64,000 bases of DNA from Verrucomicrobiota bacterium (GTDB lineage: Bacteria; Verrucomicrobiota; Verrucomicrobiia; Limisphaerales; JADJPG01): NCBI GenBank assembly GCA_016713365.1, contig JADJPG010000017.1, positions 1-64,000 of the forward strand, in the 5' to 3' direction. The notes under the pieces are model-generated. The model saw only the letters and a list, made by a program, of their open reading frames with translations, was not told the origin of the DNA and did not search any database. A program made the position numbers and the translations under genes. Shown piece by piece: positions 43,028-52,800 of this stretch. Each line of letters opens with the position of its first letter. The first letter of the stretch is position 1.

Positions 43028-43057
43028 TTGACTCACCCAGTGCGGATTGCCTAGCCT
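43028..43057 (+). promoter_or_regulatory. Promoter of rpe, predicted leaderless
   Basis: TTGACT at 43028-43033, 18-base spacer, TAGCCT at 43052-43057, then 7 bases to the ATG at 43065. It starts only 10 bases after the ftsH terminator, so little room exists for any other arrangement. Confidence 0.6.
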
Positions 43058-43064
43058 GTCGGTC

Positions 43065-43760
43065 ATGATTATTGCGCCATCTCTGCTCGCCGCCAACTTT
43101 GGCCAGTTCGCCAAAGAGACCGTTCGCGCGAGCAAGGCCAAGGCGGATTGGTTGCACCTCGATATCATGGACGGCCACTTCGTTCCGAACATTTCGTTTG
43201 GTCCTGAAGTGGTGCGTGTGCTCCGGCCCCTGACGAAGATGACCTTCGATGTCCATTTGATGTGCTCGAAGCCGGAGATTCTCCTCGAGCCGTTTGCCAA
43301 GGCGGGCGCGGATTTAATGACCATCCATGTCGAGCTCGGCGAGCGCGTTCCTCAACTCCTTTGGAAAATTCGTTCGCTGGGAGTGAAGGTTGGTCTCGCG
43401 GTGAACCCGCCCACAGCCATCGCAAACGTGGAGCCCTACCTCAATCAAATCGACCTTCTCCTCGTCATGACCGTGAATCCCGGTTTCGGCGGCCAGCCAT
43501 TCATTCAGGAGATGCTGCCGAAAATTCAGCAGGTGGCTGCCTGGCGACGCGAGCGCGGGCTGAATTTCCATCTCGAAGTGGATGGCGGTATCAACCAGAA
43601 GACGGCGGTGGAGTGCGCGCGCGCGGGAGCAGATACCTTTGTGAGCGGCACCGCGCTGTTTGGGCAGCGGCAACTGGGGCGTGCGATCACGAAAATGCGC
43701 GAGTCAGTGACCCGCGCGGCGGTGGACATGGCGCCGTCGGTTCTCACCTTGACTTCCTAA
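43065..43760 (+). CDS. rpe: Ribulose-phosphate 3-epimerase
   Basis: 231 residues from the ATG at 43065 (MIIAPSLLAANFG). TIM barrel with metal-binding His/Asp in 'LHLDIMDGHFVPNISFGP' and 'TFDVHLM', 'MTVNPGFGGQPFI' and 'LEVDGGINQKTA'. It interconverts ribulose 5-phosphate and xylulose 5-phosphate in the pentose phosphate pathway. Length is normal for the family. The promoter position excludes a longer start. Confidence 0.96.
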   Translation: MIIAPSLLAANFGQFAKETVRASKAKADWLHLDIMDGHFVPNISFGPEVVRVLRPLTKMTFDVHLMCSKPEILLEPFAKAGADLMTIHVELGERVPQLLWKIRSLGVKVGLAVNPPTAIANVEPYLNQIDLLLVMTVNPGFGGQPFIQEMLPKIQQVAAWRRERGLNFHLEVDGGINQKTAVECARAGADTFVSGTALFGQRQLGRAITKMRESVTRAAVDMAPSVLTLTS

Positions 43761-43838
43761 GCGGGGCGCGTCTCGGCCGTTTCTTGTTCGTCCGACTACA
43801 CACTAGACGCCCCCCGTCGTTTCTCCTACGCTACGTTT

Positions 43839-44117
43839 GTGCCTGCTGCACCAAAGTCTGCCGCCCAAACCGGTTCCCCAAAGGACATCCCGTTTGAGGA
43901 GGCGTTGCAAAAGCTGGAATCCGTCGTGGAAGCGATGGAATCCGGCGATTTGCCTTTGGAGTCATTGCTCGCCAAATTCGAGGAAGGAACCCGGCTGGTG
44001 AAGACCTGCCAGACCAAGCTCGAAGAAGCAGAACTGAAGATTAGCAAACTAGAAAAGAACGCCGAGGGCGAGCCTGTGCTCAGACCCGCGGATGAGTCCC
44101 TCCTCGATAATGAATAG
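43839..44117 (+). CDS. xseB: Exodeoxyribonuclease VII small subunit
   Basis: 92 residues from a GTG at 43839. The conserved core 'FEEALQKLESVVEAMESGDL' and 'PLESLLAKFEEGTRLVKTCQ' is the XseB coiled coil that assembles on XseA. Its partner xseA lies 2.4 kb downstream on the other strand, with dxs between. The stop overlaps the dxs start region by 8 bases, the common xseB-dxs arrangement. Confidence 0.93.
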   Translation: MPAAPKSAAQTGSPKDIPFEEALQKLESVVEAMESGDLPLESLLAKFEEGTRLVKTCQTKLEEAELKISKLEKNAEGEPVLRPADESLLDNE

Positions 44118-46125
44118 ACCTATGAGCCGTTACCTCGACATGGTGGACAGCCCCGAGCACGTCAAGAAGTTGACGCTCGAACAGCAGAAGCAGCTCGCCG
44201 AAGAAATCCGGCACGAGCTGATCGTGAAGCTGGCGAAAAACGGCGGTCACCTCGGACCGAACCTCGGCGTCGTCGAGCTTACCATCGCGCTGCATAACGT
44301 CTTTTCGACTCCGAAGGACAAGTTCGTCTGGGACGTCAGTCACCAGTCCTACGTCCACAAGATTCTCACCGGCCGCAAGAACCGCTTTCATACCATCCGC
44401 ACCACCGATGGTCTGAACGGCTTCTCCCTTCGCACGGAGAGCGAGCACGATTGCTTCGGCGCCGGCCACGCCGGTACCGCGCTCTCAGCCGCGCTCGGCA
44501 TGTGCGCCGCGCGCGATCAACGCGGCACGGATGAGCATGTCGTCTGCATCTTCGGCGACGCGGCGTTGACCAACGGCGTTTCCTTCGAGGCGCTGAACAA
44601 CATCGCGCACACGACCAAGAAGTTCATCGCGATTCTCAATGACAACGAGTGGAGCATCGCCAAGAACGTCGGCGCGATTAATAATTATCTCAACAAGCTC
44701 ATCCGCCATCCGCGCTACAACCAGCTCCAGAAAGATTTCGGAACCTGGTCAAGCGGCTGCCCAAGGGCCAGCTCGCCATCGCGCTCGGCCACAAGGCCGA
44801 GGAAGGCCATCAAGGGCGCTGTCACCGAAGTTGCCCTCGGCGGAAAACCCGCTCGATGGATGCCGACGGCCGCGGCGGTTTCGGCAGCAGCCTGATTTTT
44901 GAAGAGCTTGGTCTGCGTTACCTTGGTCCGATCGATGGCCACAATCTCGCGCTCGTTACGGAAGTGCTCGAGTTTGCGAAGTCCTGCGACCAGCCCATCG
45001 TCATCCACATGCTGACGAAGACGGGCAAGGGCTTCGAAGCGGCGCTGCAATCGCCGGAGAAGTTCCACGGCCTCGGGCCTTACGACGCCCAGACGGGTGC
45101 GACGCTGCCTGCCAAGGCTGGGACTCCACCTGCCTATCAGGACGTCTTCGGCCAAACGATGGTGAAGCTCGCCCAGAAGAACAGCTCCGTGGTCGGCATC
45201 ACCGCCGCCATGCCGAGCGGCACCAGCCTCAAGCTCCTCGACCAGGCCCTCCCCAAGCAGTTACTACGACGTCGGCATCGCCGAGGAGCACGCGGTCATC
45301 TTCGCCGCAGGCATGGCCACCATGGGATTCCATCCCGTGGTCGCCATCTACTCGACCTTCCTCCAGCGCGCCTACGACTGCATCCATCACGACGTCTGCC
45401 TCCAGGATTTGCCGGTGATCTTCTGCATGGACCGCGCCGGGCTCTCCGCCAACGACGGCCCGACCCACCACGGGTTGTTCGACATCGCCTACCTGCGCTG
45501 CCTGCCAAACGTCGTCGCGATGGCGCCGAAGGACGAGGACGAACTGGCGGACATGATGTTCACCGCCACGCACCAGAAGCATCCGACGTTCATTCGCTAT
45601 CCTCGTGGTGCAGGCGAGGGCGTGCCGGTCAAGGACCAGCCGAAGCTCATCGAGATCGGCAAGGGCGAAGTCATGCAAATTTCTCCGCGGCGCGCGGCCA
45701 CAAGGTCACGTTCCTCGCCCTCGGCAAACATGCAGCCCATTGCGAAGAAGGCTGCGGAACAACTGACCGCCGAAGGCTTCAACTGCGCGATCATCAACCC
45801 GCGCTTCACCAAGCCGATTGATGAAGAGCTTACGGAACGCTTCGCCAGTGTCTCTGAAGTGGTGGTGACGCTCGAAGACCACGTCCTCATGGGCGGTTAC
45901 GGCAGCGCGGTTCTTGAACACCTCAGCGAGAAACGCATCCATACGCCGGTCGTTCGCATTGGATGGCCGGACAAGTTCATCGAGCACGCCTCCACCGTGG
46001 ATTACCTCCGCGAGAAGCATGGTCTGACAGCCGAGAACGCTGTCGCGAAAGTGAAGGCGCAGTTCAACGCCGCGCCGGTGAAGTCCGCCTCCAGCGATCA
46101 GCCGAAGCCGAAGCTGGCGTGGTGA
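44110..46125 (+). CDS. dxs: 1-deoxy-D-xylulose-5-phosphate synthase, broken by six apparent frameshifts
   Basis: About 670 codons from the ATG at 44110 (or 44122). DXS makes the first intermediate of the MEP isoprenoid pathway from pyruvate and glyceraldehyde 3-phosphate with thiamine diphosphate. Blocks in order: 'GGHLGPNLGVVELTIALH', 'WDVSHQSYVHKILTGR', TPP motif 'FGDAALTNGVSFEALNN', 'NDNEWSIAKNVGAIN', 'EELGLRYLGPIDGHN', 'DVGIAEEHAVIFAAGMA' and 'DRAGLSANDGPTHHG'. The frame alternates at about 44745, 44800, 44845, 45258, 45677 and 45727. Sequence stays conserved on both sides of each shift and the shifts cancel, so errors in the sequence are more likely than decay. Confidence 0.88.
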
Positions 46126-46156
46126 CGGTACGGGGCCGAGCATCTTGGTTGCTCGA

Positions 46157-46683
46157 CACGAAATGTGAGGACGTTGAGATATCCCTCGTCCTTGCAGGGT
46201 TGCTTGCTGGTTGCTCCAGAGAGGTGCCGACGATTTCTCAGCCGACTGACAAGCTGCCTCCGCGTTTGAACTCATATTTCGAGCGGTATTGCGACTATAC
46301 CGGCAGCTTGGGGAATCGGATTTGTGCCCTCGCACTTACGACTACCGATTTCGTCAACATCTCAAAACTACCAAGGATCCTGAGATCCGGCGCTTGTGCG
46401 TTCTGGAAGATCTTACCATGAAGAGGTTGGGAGGTCCTTGGACGACCCTAAAGGCCGGTAATGCGGACCGGTAAGAATACGGTTAGCCTCTAACCCTCAA
46501 GGAGGACAACACTCTGCAGAGCATTCACCAGCGGATGACGATTCGGCGACCTACACTGCTTTCAAAATTTTGCTTGATCTTTTCGCGGTGGATGCTTTCG
46601 ATATTGAGAGCGAGAGAGAAAGGATTGAAGAGTTACGTGAAAGACGCGGAATTACCCTGCGTATATGGCCGAGCCTTCTGTGA
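46157..46683 (+). pseudogene. Possible broken small lipoprotein gene and following coding remnant
   Basis: Between dxs and xseA no intact gene is visible. On the plus strand a frame from about 46169 encodes a lipoprotein-like signal, 'ISLVLAGLLAGCSREVPT' with lipobox LAGC. After a shift near 46310 it continues as a charged stretch ('HLKTTKDPEIRRLCVLEDLT') stopping at 46474. A second open stretch (about 46448-46683, 'ERERIEELRERRGITLRIW') has no start codon and overlaps the 3' end of xseA. These look like pieces of one or two small genes damaged by indels or decay. No family is recognised. Confidence 0.3.
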
Positions 46684-48165
46684 AGCCTACACGTTAGTCG
46701 AAGTTTCTGATCGTCTACCACGCCGCGCACTTCGCCGGACTTCAGCTTCGTCTTCAAGCGCTGGCCGGGTTGTGTTTCGCTGGCGGCGCGGAGGACTTTC
46801 CCGGTGACTTCGTCGGTGGTGATGGAATAGCCGCGGGCCAGGACGTTGTCCGGACTGAGCAGCCTCAGTCGCGCTTGCAGCGGTTCGAGGAAAGCTTGCT
46901 TGCGCTTCACGATCTGGCGGGAGTGATCGCGCAGGCGTCGCTCCAGATCGCGCAGAGTTTGACGGCGAAGCGCGAGGACGGCGGAGGGTTTCAGCCGGGC
47001 GAGTCGCTGCTGGAGGGTCTGCCATTTCGCGCGCTGATCCCGCCAGCCCTGGCGTACGCACCGGAGCAGCGCGTTCTGCAAGTCATCCACCTGCTGCGCC
47101 CGCTCCCGAAGCTGGCGTCGCGGATGTACGCGCACGAGGCGTTGCGCGAGTTGCAGGAGACCGTCGCGGTCGAGTTCGAGCCGGTGGCGAACAAGCTGGC
47201 TCAGCCGGTGCGCGGCATCCGCAACGAACTGGCGGCTGGCGAACGGGCCTTCGGTGATGAGTTCGGCGGCGGCGCTCGGCGTGGCGGCGCGGAAGTCCGC
47301 GACGAAATCGCTGATGGTGAAATCAATTTCGTGTCCCACGGCGGACACGACGGGCAACGCCGACTCGAAGATGGCGCGCGCGACGGCCTCTTCGTTGAAC
47401 GCCCAGAGATCTTCCAAACTCCCGCCGCCGCGCGTGACGAGAAGTCGAGGGCGACTTCCTCGGGCGCCGGCATCCTGCACGGCGCGTTCGTTCGGCTCCA
47501 ACCGATCGCGCCGGGTCCGGACCGGCGTCCGTCGGATTACTCCACTCATTCACAGGCGGATTGCTGCGGCGAATCTCAGCAGCGCCATCGCCTTGCACGC
47601 GGCAGGGCGCGAGAATGATTTCCAGCGAGGGCTGGCGTCGCTCGATGACGTGGAGCACGTCACGAATGGCGGCGCCGGTGGGCGAGGTGACAATGCCGAT
47701 GCGTTGCGGATAGCGGGGCAGGGGACGTTTGCGTTCCTGGGCGAACAATCCTTCCGCCTGCAGCTTGCGCTTGAGTTTCTCGAAGGCGAGCTGCAGGGCG
47801 CCGATGCCCTGCGGTTCCAGCGTGCGGACGATGAGCTGATACTGACCGCGCGCTTCGTAGACGGTGAGATTGCCTTGCAGCAGGAGCTTCTGGCCGTCCT
47901 GCAAAAACTCGCGATTCGCCGCCGCCTCGCCCCGGAAGAGCACGCAGCTCAATTGGGCGCTGGCGTCCTTGAGCGAAAAGTAGCAGTGGCCGGAGGACTG
48001 GAGGCGCAGGTTGGTGACTTCACCGGTGACCCACACTTCGCCGACTTCTTTTTCGAGCAGTTTGCGGACGGTCGTCGTCAGCTCGGCGACGGTGAGGACT
48101 TTGCGCGTCTGCTCCGTCGGGAACAGTTCGCCAAAATCCCATTGCGATTGCGCTTTGCGGCTCAT
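46551..48165 (-). CDS. xseA: Exodeoxyribonuclease VII large subunit, frameshifted
   Basis: Starts at the ATG at 48165, overlapping the ymdB stop (ATGA). The N-terminal OB domain ('VWVTGEVTNLRLQSSGHCYF', 'DASAQLSCVLFRG') and 'RIGIVTSPTGAAIRDVLHVI' are in one frame to about 47560. The catalytic half ('LLVTRGGGSLEDLWAFNEE', 'SAVGHEIDFTISDFVADFR') continues in another. At least two compensating indels lie near 47530-47570 and one near 47480-47510. The native end is probably near 46700; the open frame runs on to 46551 with unrelated sequence. With XseB it degrades single-stranded DNA to oligonucleotides. Confidence 0.87.
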
Positions 48166-48944
48166 GTCAGAGCTTCCGAGATGCGCTGGATGCTGCGGGC
48201 TTTGCCGGTGTTGTCGTCGATATCGATGACCGCGCCTTGCAGGAGGACTCGCTCTTTCGCGACTTCGAAGCGTTGCGGCGTCTGGGCGACGAACCGGCGG
48301 ATGATGGGCTCGATCTCGCGGCCGAGCACGCTCTCGTGCGGGCCGGTGAAGCCGGCATCGCACAGGAACGCCGTGCCGCCGGGAAAGATTTGTTCGTCGG
48401 CGGTCTGCACATGGGTATGAGTGCCGACGACGGCGCTGACCTGTCCATCGACCATGCGCGCGAAGGCGATCTTCTCGGAGGTCGCCTCGGCGTGGAAATC
48501 GACGAAGATCACGCTCGTCTGGCGGCGCAGTTCAGCGATGACCGGTGGCGCGACGGAGAAGGGATTTTCCAGCGCGGCCATGAAGGTGCGGCCCTGGAGA
48601 TTCAACACGGCGAAAGGCGGACGGCTCTCGGGCTGAAACAGTCGCGCGCCCTGGCCGACGGTGCCGCGTGGGTAGTTGAGCGGTCGAAGGAAACGTGGTT
48701 CGTTCTGCAGAAGTGCGGTGACTTCTTTTTGGTCCCACAGATGATCACCAGTGGTGATCACGTCTACGCCGGCGTCAAAAATGTCGGCGGCGGTCTTGGG
48801 CGTGATGCCGGATCCGCCGGCGGAATTCTCGCCATTGGCGATGACGACATCGAGATCGTGCAGGCGGCGCAGGCGCGGCACGAGTGTGGAGACGGCCTTG
48901 CGGCCCGGTTCGCCCACGATGTCGCCGATGAACAGAATTTTCAC
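48162..48944 (-). CDS. ymdB: YmdB-type metallophosphoesterase (TIGR00282 family)
   Basis: 260 residues from the GTG at 48944 (MKILFIGDIVGEPGRK). Binuclear metal-site motifs: 'GDIVGEPG', 'ANGENSAGGSGIT', 'TGDHLWDQKE', 'VDFHAEATSEK' and 'VVGTHTHVQTADEQI'. Characterised YmdB hydrolyses 2',3'-cyclic nucleotides and affects biofilm and global expression in Bacillus. It is translationally coupled to xseA by an ATGA overlap. Confidence 0.92.
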   Translation of the reverse strand: MKILFIGDIVGEPGRKAVSTLVPRLRRLHDLDVVIANGENSAGGSGITPKTAADIFDAGVDVITTGDHLWDQKEVTALLQNEPRFLRPLNYPRGTVGQGARLFQPESRPPFAVLNLQGRTFMAALENPFSVAPPVIAELRRQTSVIFVDFHAEATSEKIAFARMVDGQVSAVVGTHTHVQTADEQIFPGGTAFLCDAGFTGPHESVLGREIEPIIRRFVAQTPQRFEVAKERVLLQGAVIDIDDNTGKARSIQRISEALT

Positions 48945-49027
48945 GCGGGAGAGAGTAAGTCGGGGCGGGGACGGCCTCAAAGGGAAATGATTCGACTTCC
49001 CACCGGGGCCAACGAAAATTCAGGACG

Positions 49028-49797
49028 ATGTTCAGACCGTGTATTGACCTGCATGACGGCAAGGTGAAGCAGATCGTTGGCGGCTCGTTGAAGGACGACG
49101 GCGCCGGCCTGCGCACGAACTTTGTCTCGGAGCGTCCTGCCTCGTGGTTTGCGGAGCTGTATCGGCGCGATGATTTGAAGGGCGGGCACGTGATCAAACT
49201 CGGTCCGGGCAATGACGACGCGGCGCGTGCGGCGCTGGCGGCGTATCCCGGCGGATTGCATCTCGGTGGCGGTGTGGACGCGGAGAATGCGACCAGTTGG
49301 CTGGAGGCGGGCGCGTCTCACGTCATCGTGACGTCGTGGGTGTTTCGCGACGGTCAGCTGGATTGGGAACGGCTGAAGCGGCTGGTGGCCGTGATCGGAA
49401 AGGAACGCCTGGTTCTCGATCTCAGCTGCCGCAAGCGCGGCGCGGATTACATCGTGGTCACGGATCGCTGGCAGAAATTTACCGAGCTGACGCTGTCGCA
49501 GGAGACGCTGGCGCGGCTGGCGGAGTTTTGTGATGAATTCCTGATTCACGCGGCAGATGTGGAAGGTTTGTGTCGGGGAATTGATTCGGAACTGGTCGGC
49601 AAACTTGGCGAGTGGACGCCGATTCCGACGACCTACGCGGGCGGCGCGAAGTCGCTGGCGGATCTGGAGGAAGTGACGCGCGTGTCGGTCGCGGCCGGGT
49701 CGATCTGACGATTGGTTCGGCGCTGGATGTGTTTGGCGGCTCGGGGGTGACGTATGCGGAGGCGGTGGAGTTCAACCGCAGTCATCGCGGCAGCTGA
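49028..49797 (+). CDS. hisA: Eukaryote-type phosphoribosylformimino-AICAR ribotide isomerase, frameshifted near the 3' end
   Basis: About 256 residues. 'MFRPCIDLHDGKVKQIVGG', 'NFVSERPASWFAELYRRDDL', 'HVIKLGPGNDDAA', 'VIVTSWVFRDG' and 'FLIHAADVEGLCRGID' follow the yeast HIS6 pattern closely rather than classical bacterial HisA. It catalyses the Amadori rearrangement of ProFAR to PRFAR in histidine synthesis. The frame breaks near 49700 ('VAAG' then stop); the expected end ('VDLTIGSALDVFGGSGVTYA') continues one frame over to a stop at 49797. Divergent from ymdB. Confidence 0.88.
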
Positions 49798-49878
49798 TTC
49801 GACGTTACCGCGTCAGAAAACGAAAATCGCCGACGAGCGGGCGTCGGCGATTTCGTGACGGGTAAACAAGGACTTCGA

Positions 49879-52800
49879 TCAATCCAGCTGGACGACCTGG
49901 TAGAAGCGTTGTGGCGCGGCTCCCGGGTCGGTGATGCTCGCGTAGGGGTTCGCTGCCATGAAATCGCGCCCGAGTTGGGTCCATTGCGGTTGCGCAAGGT
50001 CATCTGAGTAGAGGATGCGGTAGGTGTGGCCGGGAATGGTCTCGATGGTGAAGGTGGCCTGGCCATTGACATTGAACACGGACTGGATGGTCGGCGGTAG
50101 CGTGACAGGCGTAACGACCGGACCAATGCTGCGCACAGTAACGACGAAGGTAACAGTGTCGCTGCGTGCAGGAACTCCGTTGTCGGTGGCCCGAAGTTTG
50201 ATTGGGTAATCGCCGTAGGGCTGGTTGGTGGGAACAATCCAGCGGAAGAGGCCGTTGATGTTGACGGCGGCGCCGACTGGGCCGGATTCCACGGCGTAGG
50301 TGATCGTGTTGTTATCCGGATCATACGCGCGAATGCTGAACGTGCCGGTGGACTGGCCGGGGAACGCGGATCGATTTGCAACGACTGGGAAACGCGGCGG
50401 CGAGTTGTAGCCGGGGATCGAGTTCGGTGCGCTGGGCGTGATGTTCGTCGTGATGAGCGGCATGTAGTAACGCACGCTGGCGCCGTCGGAGTAGCGGCCT
50501 TCGCTGATGTCGTTGGTCTGGGCTCCGTAGGTCACGGTGTCCACGGGCGTGAGGCCGTCCGGTGCGGTGATCAGGATGGAGCCATCGTTGCCGCCGAGCT
50601 GGAAGTTCACGTGCAGGTTCGAGCGCGTGTTGGAGTTTTGGTCCGGTTCTTCATCGGCCCAGACCACGAGATAGCCGCGCGCCGGGATGCGATAACGGCC
50701 GGTGTCCGGAATCTGATACTTCAGCGGATTGCCTGGATCATCGCTGAGATAGTAGCCACCGAGATCGATGGCGACGGATTCGGCGTTGTAGATTTCAAAC
50801 CAGTCTTCGGCACTGTTGTCCGCCGGGTCGCGGATGCTGTTGGAGTTTCGCGCCACCCATTCGTTGATGAAGAGCCGGATGGTGGGTTCGCTGTTGGTGC
50901 CGCCGGCGCTGGGTGAATGAATCTCGACGCGGTTGATGAGCTGCGCATCGGGCACGGCGCCGTAGCTGATGTTCGCGGTGAGGTGATCCCAGTTCATGTA
51001 ATCGGTCACCTGCGGTTGACCGACGACGAGACGCGTCAGGGCGAGGCTTCCGGAATTCTCCAGCCGAAACGCGAGGTGAAGATCGTTGCCTGCGGTCTGT
51101 GCCGGATCGCCATCCGCCCAAAGAATCTTGTGTTCGCCTGGCGCGAGAGCGATGCCGGTCGGGAACGGAAATTCACTAAGATTGCCAGTGTAGTTGGTCG
51201 CCAGGAATAACCGTCGAGGCTCACTTCAGTTTCGCCGGAGTTGACGATCTCAATCCCAGGGAGCGAGCTCGCCTTGATTGTCGAGAGGTCCGACCAGTGT
51301 CTCGGCCTGCACTTCGTTCAGCCACAGTGAATCGAACGCAGGCAGCGTGGCGGCGACGGAGTTCGGAGCGCCGGGCGTGGCTTGATTGACATAGTCGACG
51401 GTCCAGTTGCTGGGCCGGCTGGCCGTCCTGCGCGAGGTCGATGAGCTGGAGCGAAACGCCGTTGGTGGTCATGGACCACGGAGCGCGGTTCTCGTAGCGC
51501 AGGCCGTCGACCATTTCATCGCCGAGCGCCGTGGGACGCACGAGCAAGAGGCGCTGGTTGTTCGCGGTGAGGTTGGCGCCGAACACCGCGAAGACGGGCA
51601 CGCTGCCGTAGGCGGCGGCGAATGCGGCTTTGTTGCGCGCGAGCACCACGGTCTGGCCGTTGGTGATGATCGTGCCGGCGGGGAAGGTGAGGCCGACGCC
51701 GTCGAGCCGCCAATTGCGCAGGTCGAAGTTGTGCGTGGAACGGTTTACGATTTCGATGAACTGCGCGCCGGCGGTGGCGGGTGTGGACATGATTTCGCTG
51801 ATCGCCAGCGAGCCGGCGGCGTTCGGCTGCGGGCCGGTGTATTCCACGTCCAACGCGAAGGTGACGCCGGGCAGGGGGTTGCCATTGGGATCGATGCCTT
51901 CGAACACGAGGGCGTTGAAGCCCGATTCGAGGACGACGCGAATGAGGAAGTTGGTCGCGCTGGTCCAGGTGACGGGATAGTCGATGCCGTTGAGGCGGAT
52001 CGTCTTCACGCTGACCGGTGCGGTGCCGGTGAGGATGACGAGGTTGTTCGTGGTGCTGTAGGCGGCAGGTCCATCGACGGCGAAGGGCGCCGCGACGGTG
52101 GTCAGCTGGCTTTGCAGGAACGCGCGGCGGGCGGAGATGTAATCCTTGATTCTGGCCACTGCGGTGAGATCAATGTCGATGTTGTTCGCGAGCAGCGCTT
52201 CGACGCGGGCGTCCATGAAGGGGTCGAGCGTTTCGTTGCTGAAGGCACCGTCGACCAGATCCGTGAACGCGCGCCAGTAGGCGCGGAGAATCGCGGGGGT
52301 GTTGAACATCGCGGTGATGCGGGGATCGTTGGACGCGAAGAGCGGTTCTGTAGGCCCGCGACCGAGGCCGAGGCTGTAATCGATGTCCCACGGCATGTGC
52401 ACGAAACCCGCGCTGGTCTGATAGAGGTAATCATTCTTGCCGCGTTCCCAGCCATAGCTGTCCCAGTTGCCGACGGCGCGCTGCACGGCGAAGTGGCGCA
52501 TCCAGGCTTCCCAGTTCATGAAGGCACCGAGCACATCGGGATCGACGGTGGCGCTGTTGGGGTTCTCCGCCGGGCTGACGGCATCAATCAGTCGGTAGAT
52601 GAGGGAGTAATCATTGGCGCTGTTGCCGACGCCGACGGAGCGTTTCCGGAACATGTAACGATACGGTCCGGGCTGGAAGGTCTCGACGCCGTCTATGTTG
52701 ATGGTGCGACGGGCGAGATCGGCGTCGTTGTTCGCGCGGATGTCGAAACCGTTCGCATCGAACTCAAACCAGTCTTCGACTTTGAAGAGCTGTCCGCCGC

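Noticed and set aside
44110..46125. dxs as a true pseudogene
   Set aside because: All conserved motifs survive between the shifts and no stop accumulates within blocks, and other housekeeping genes nearby show the same kind of defect. Error is the better explanation, though not proven.
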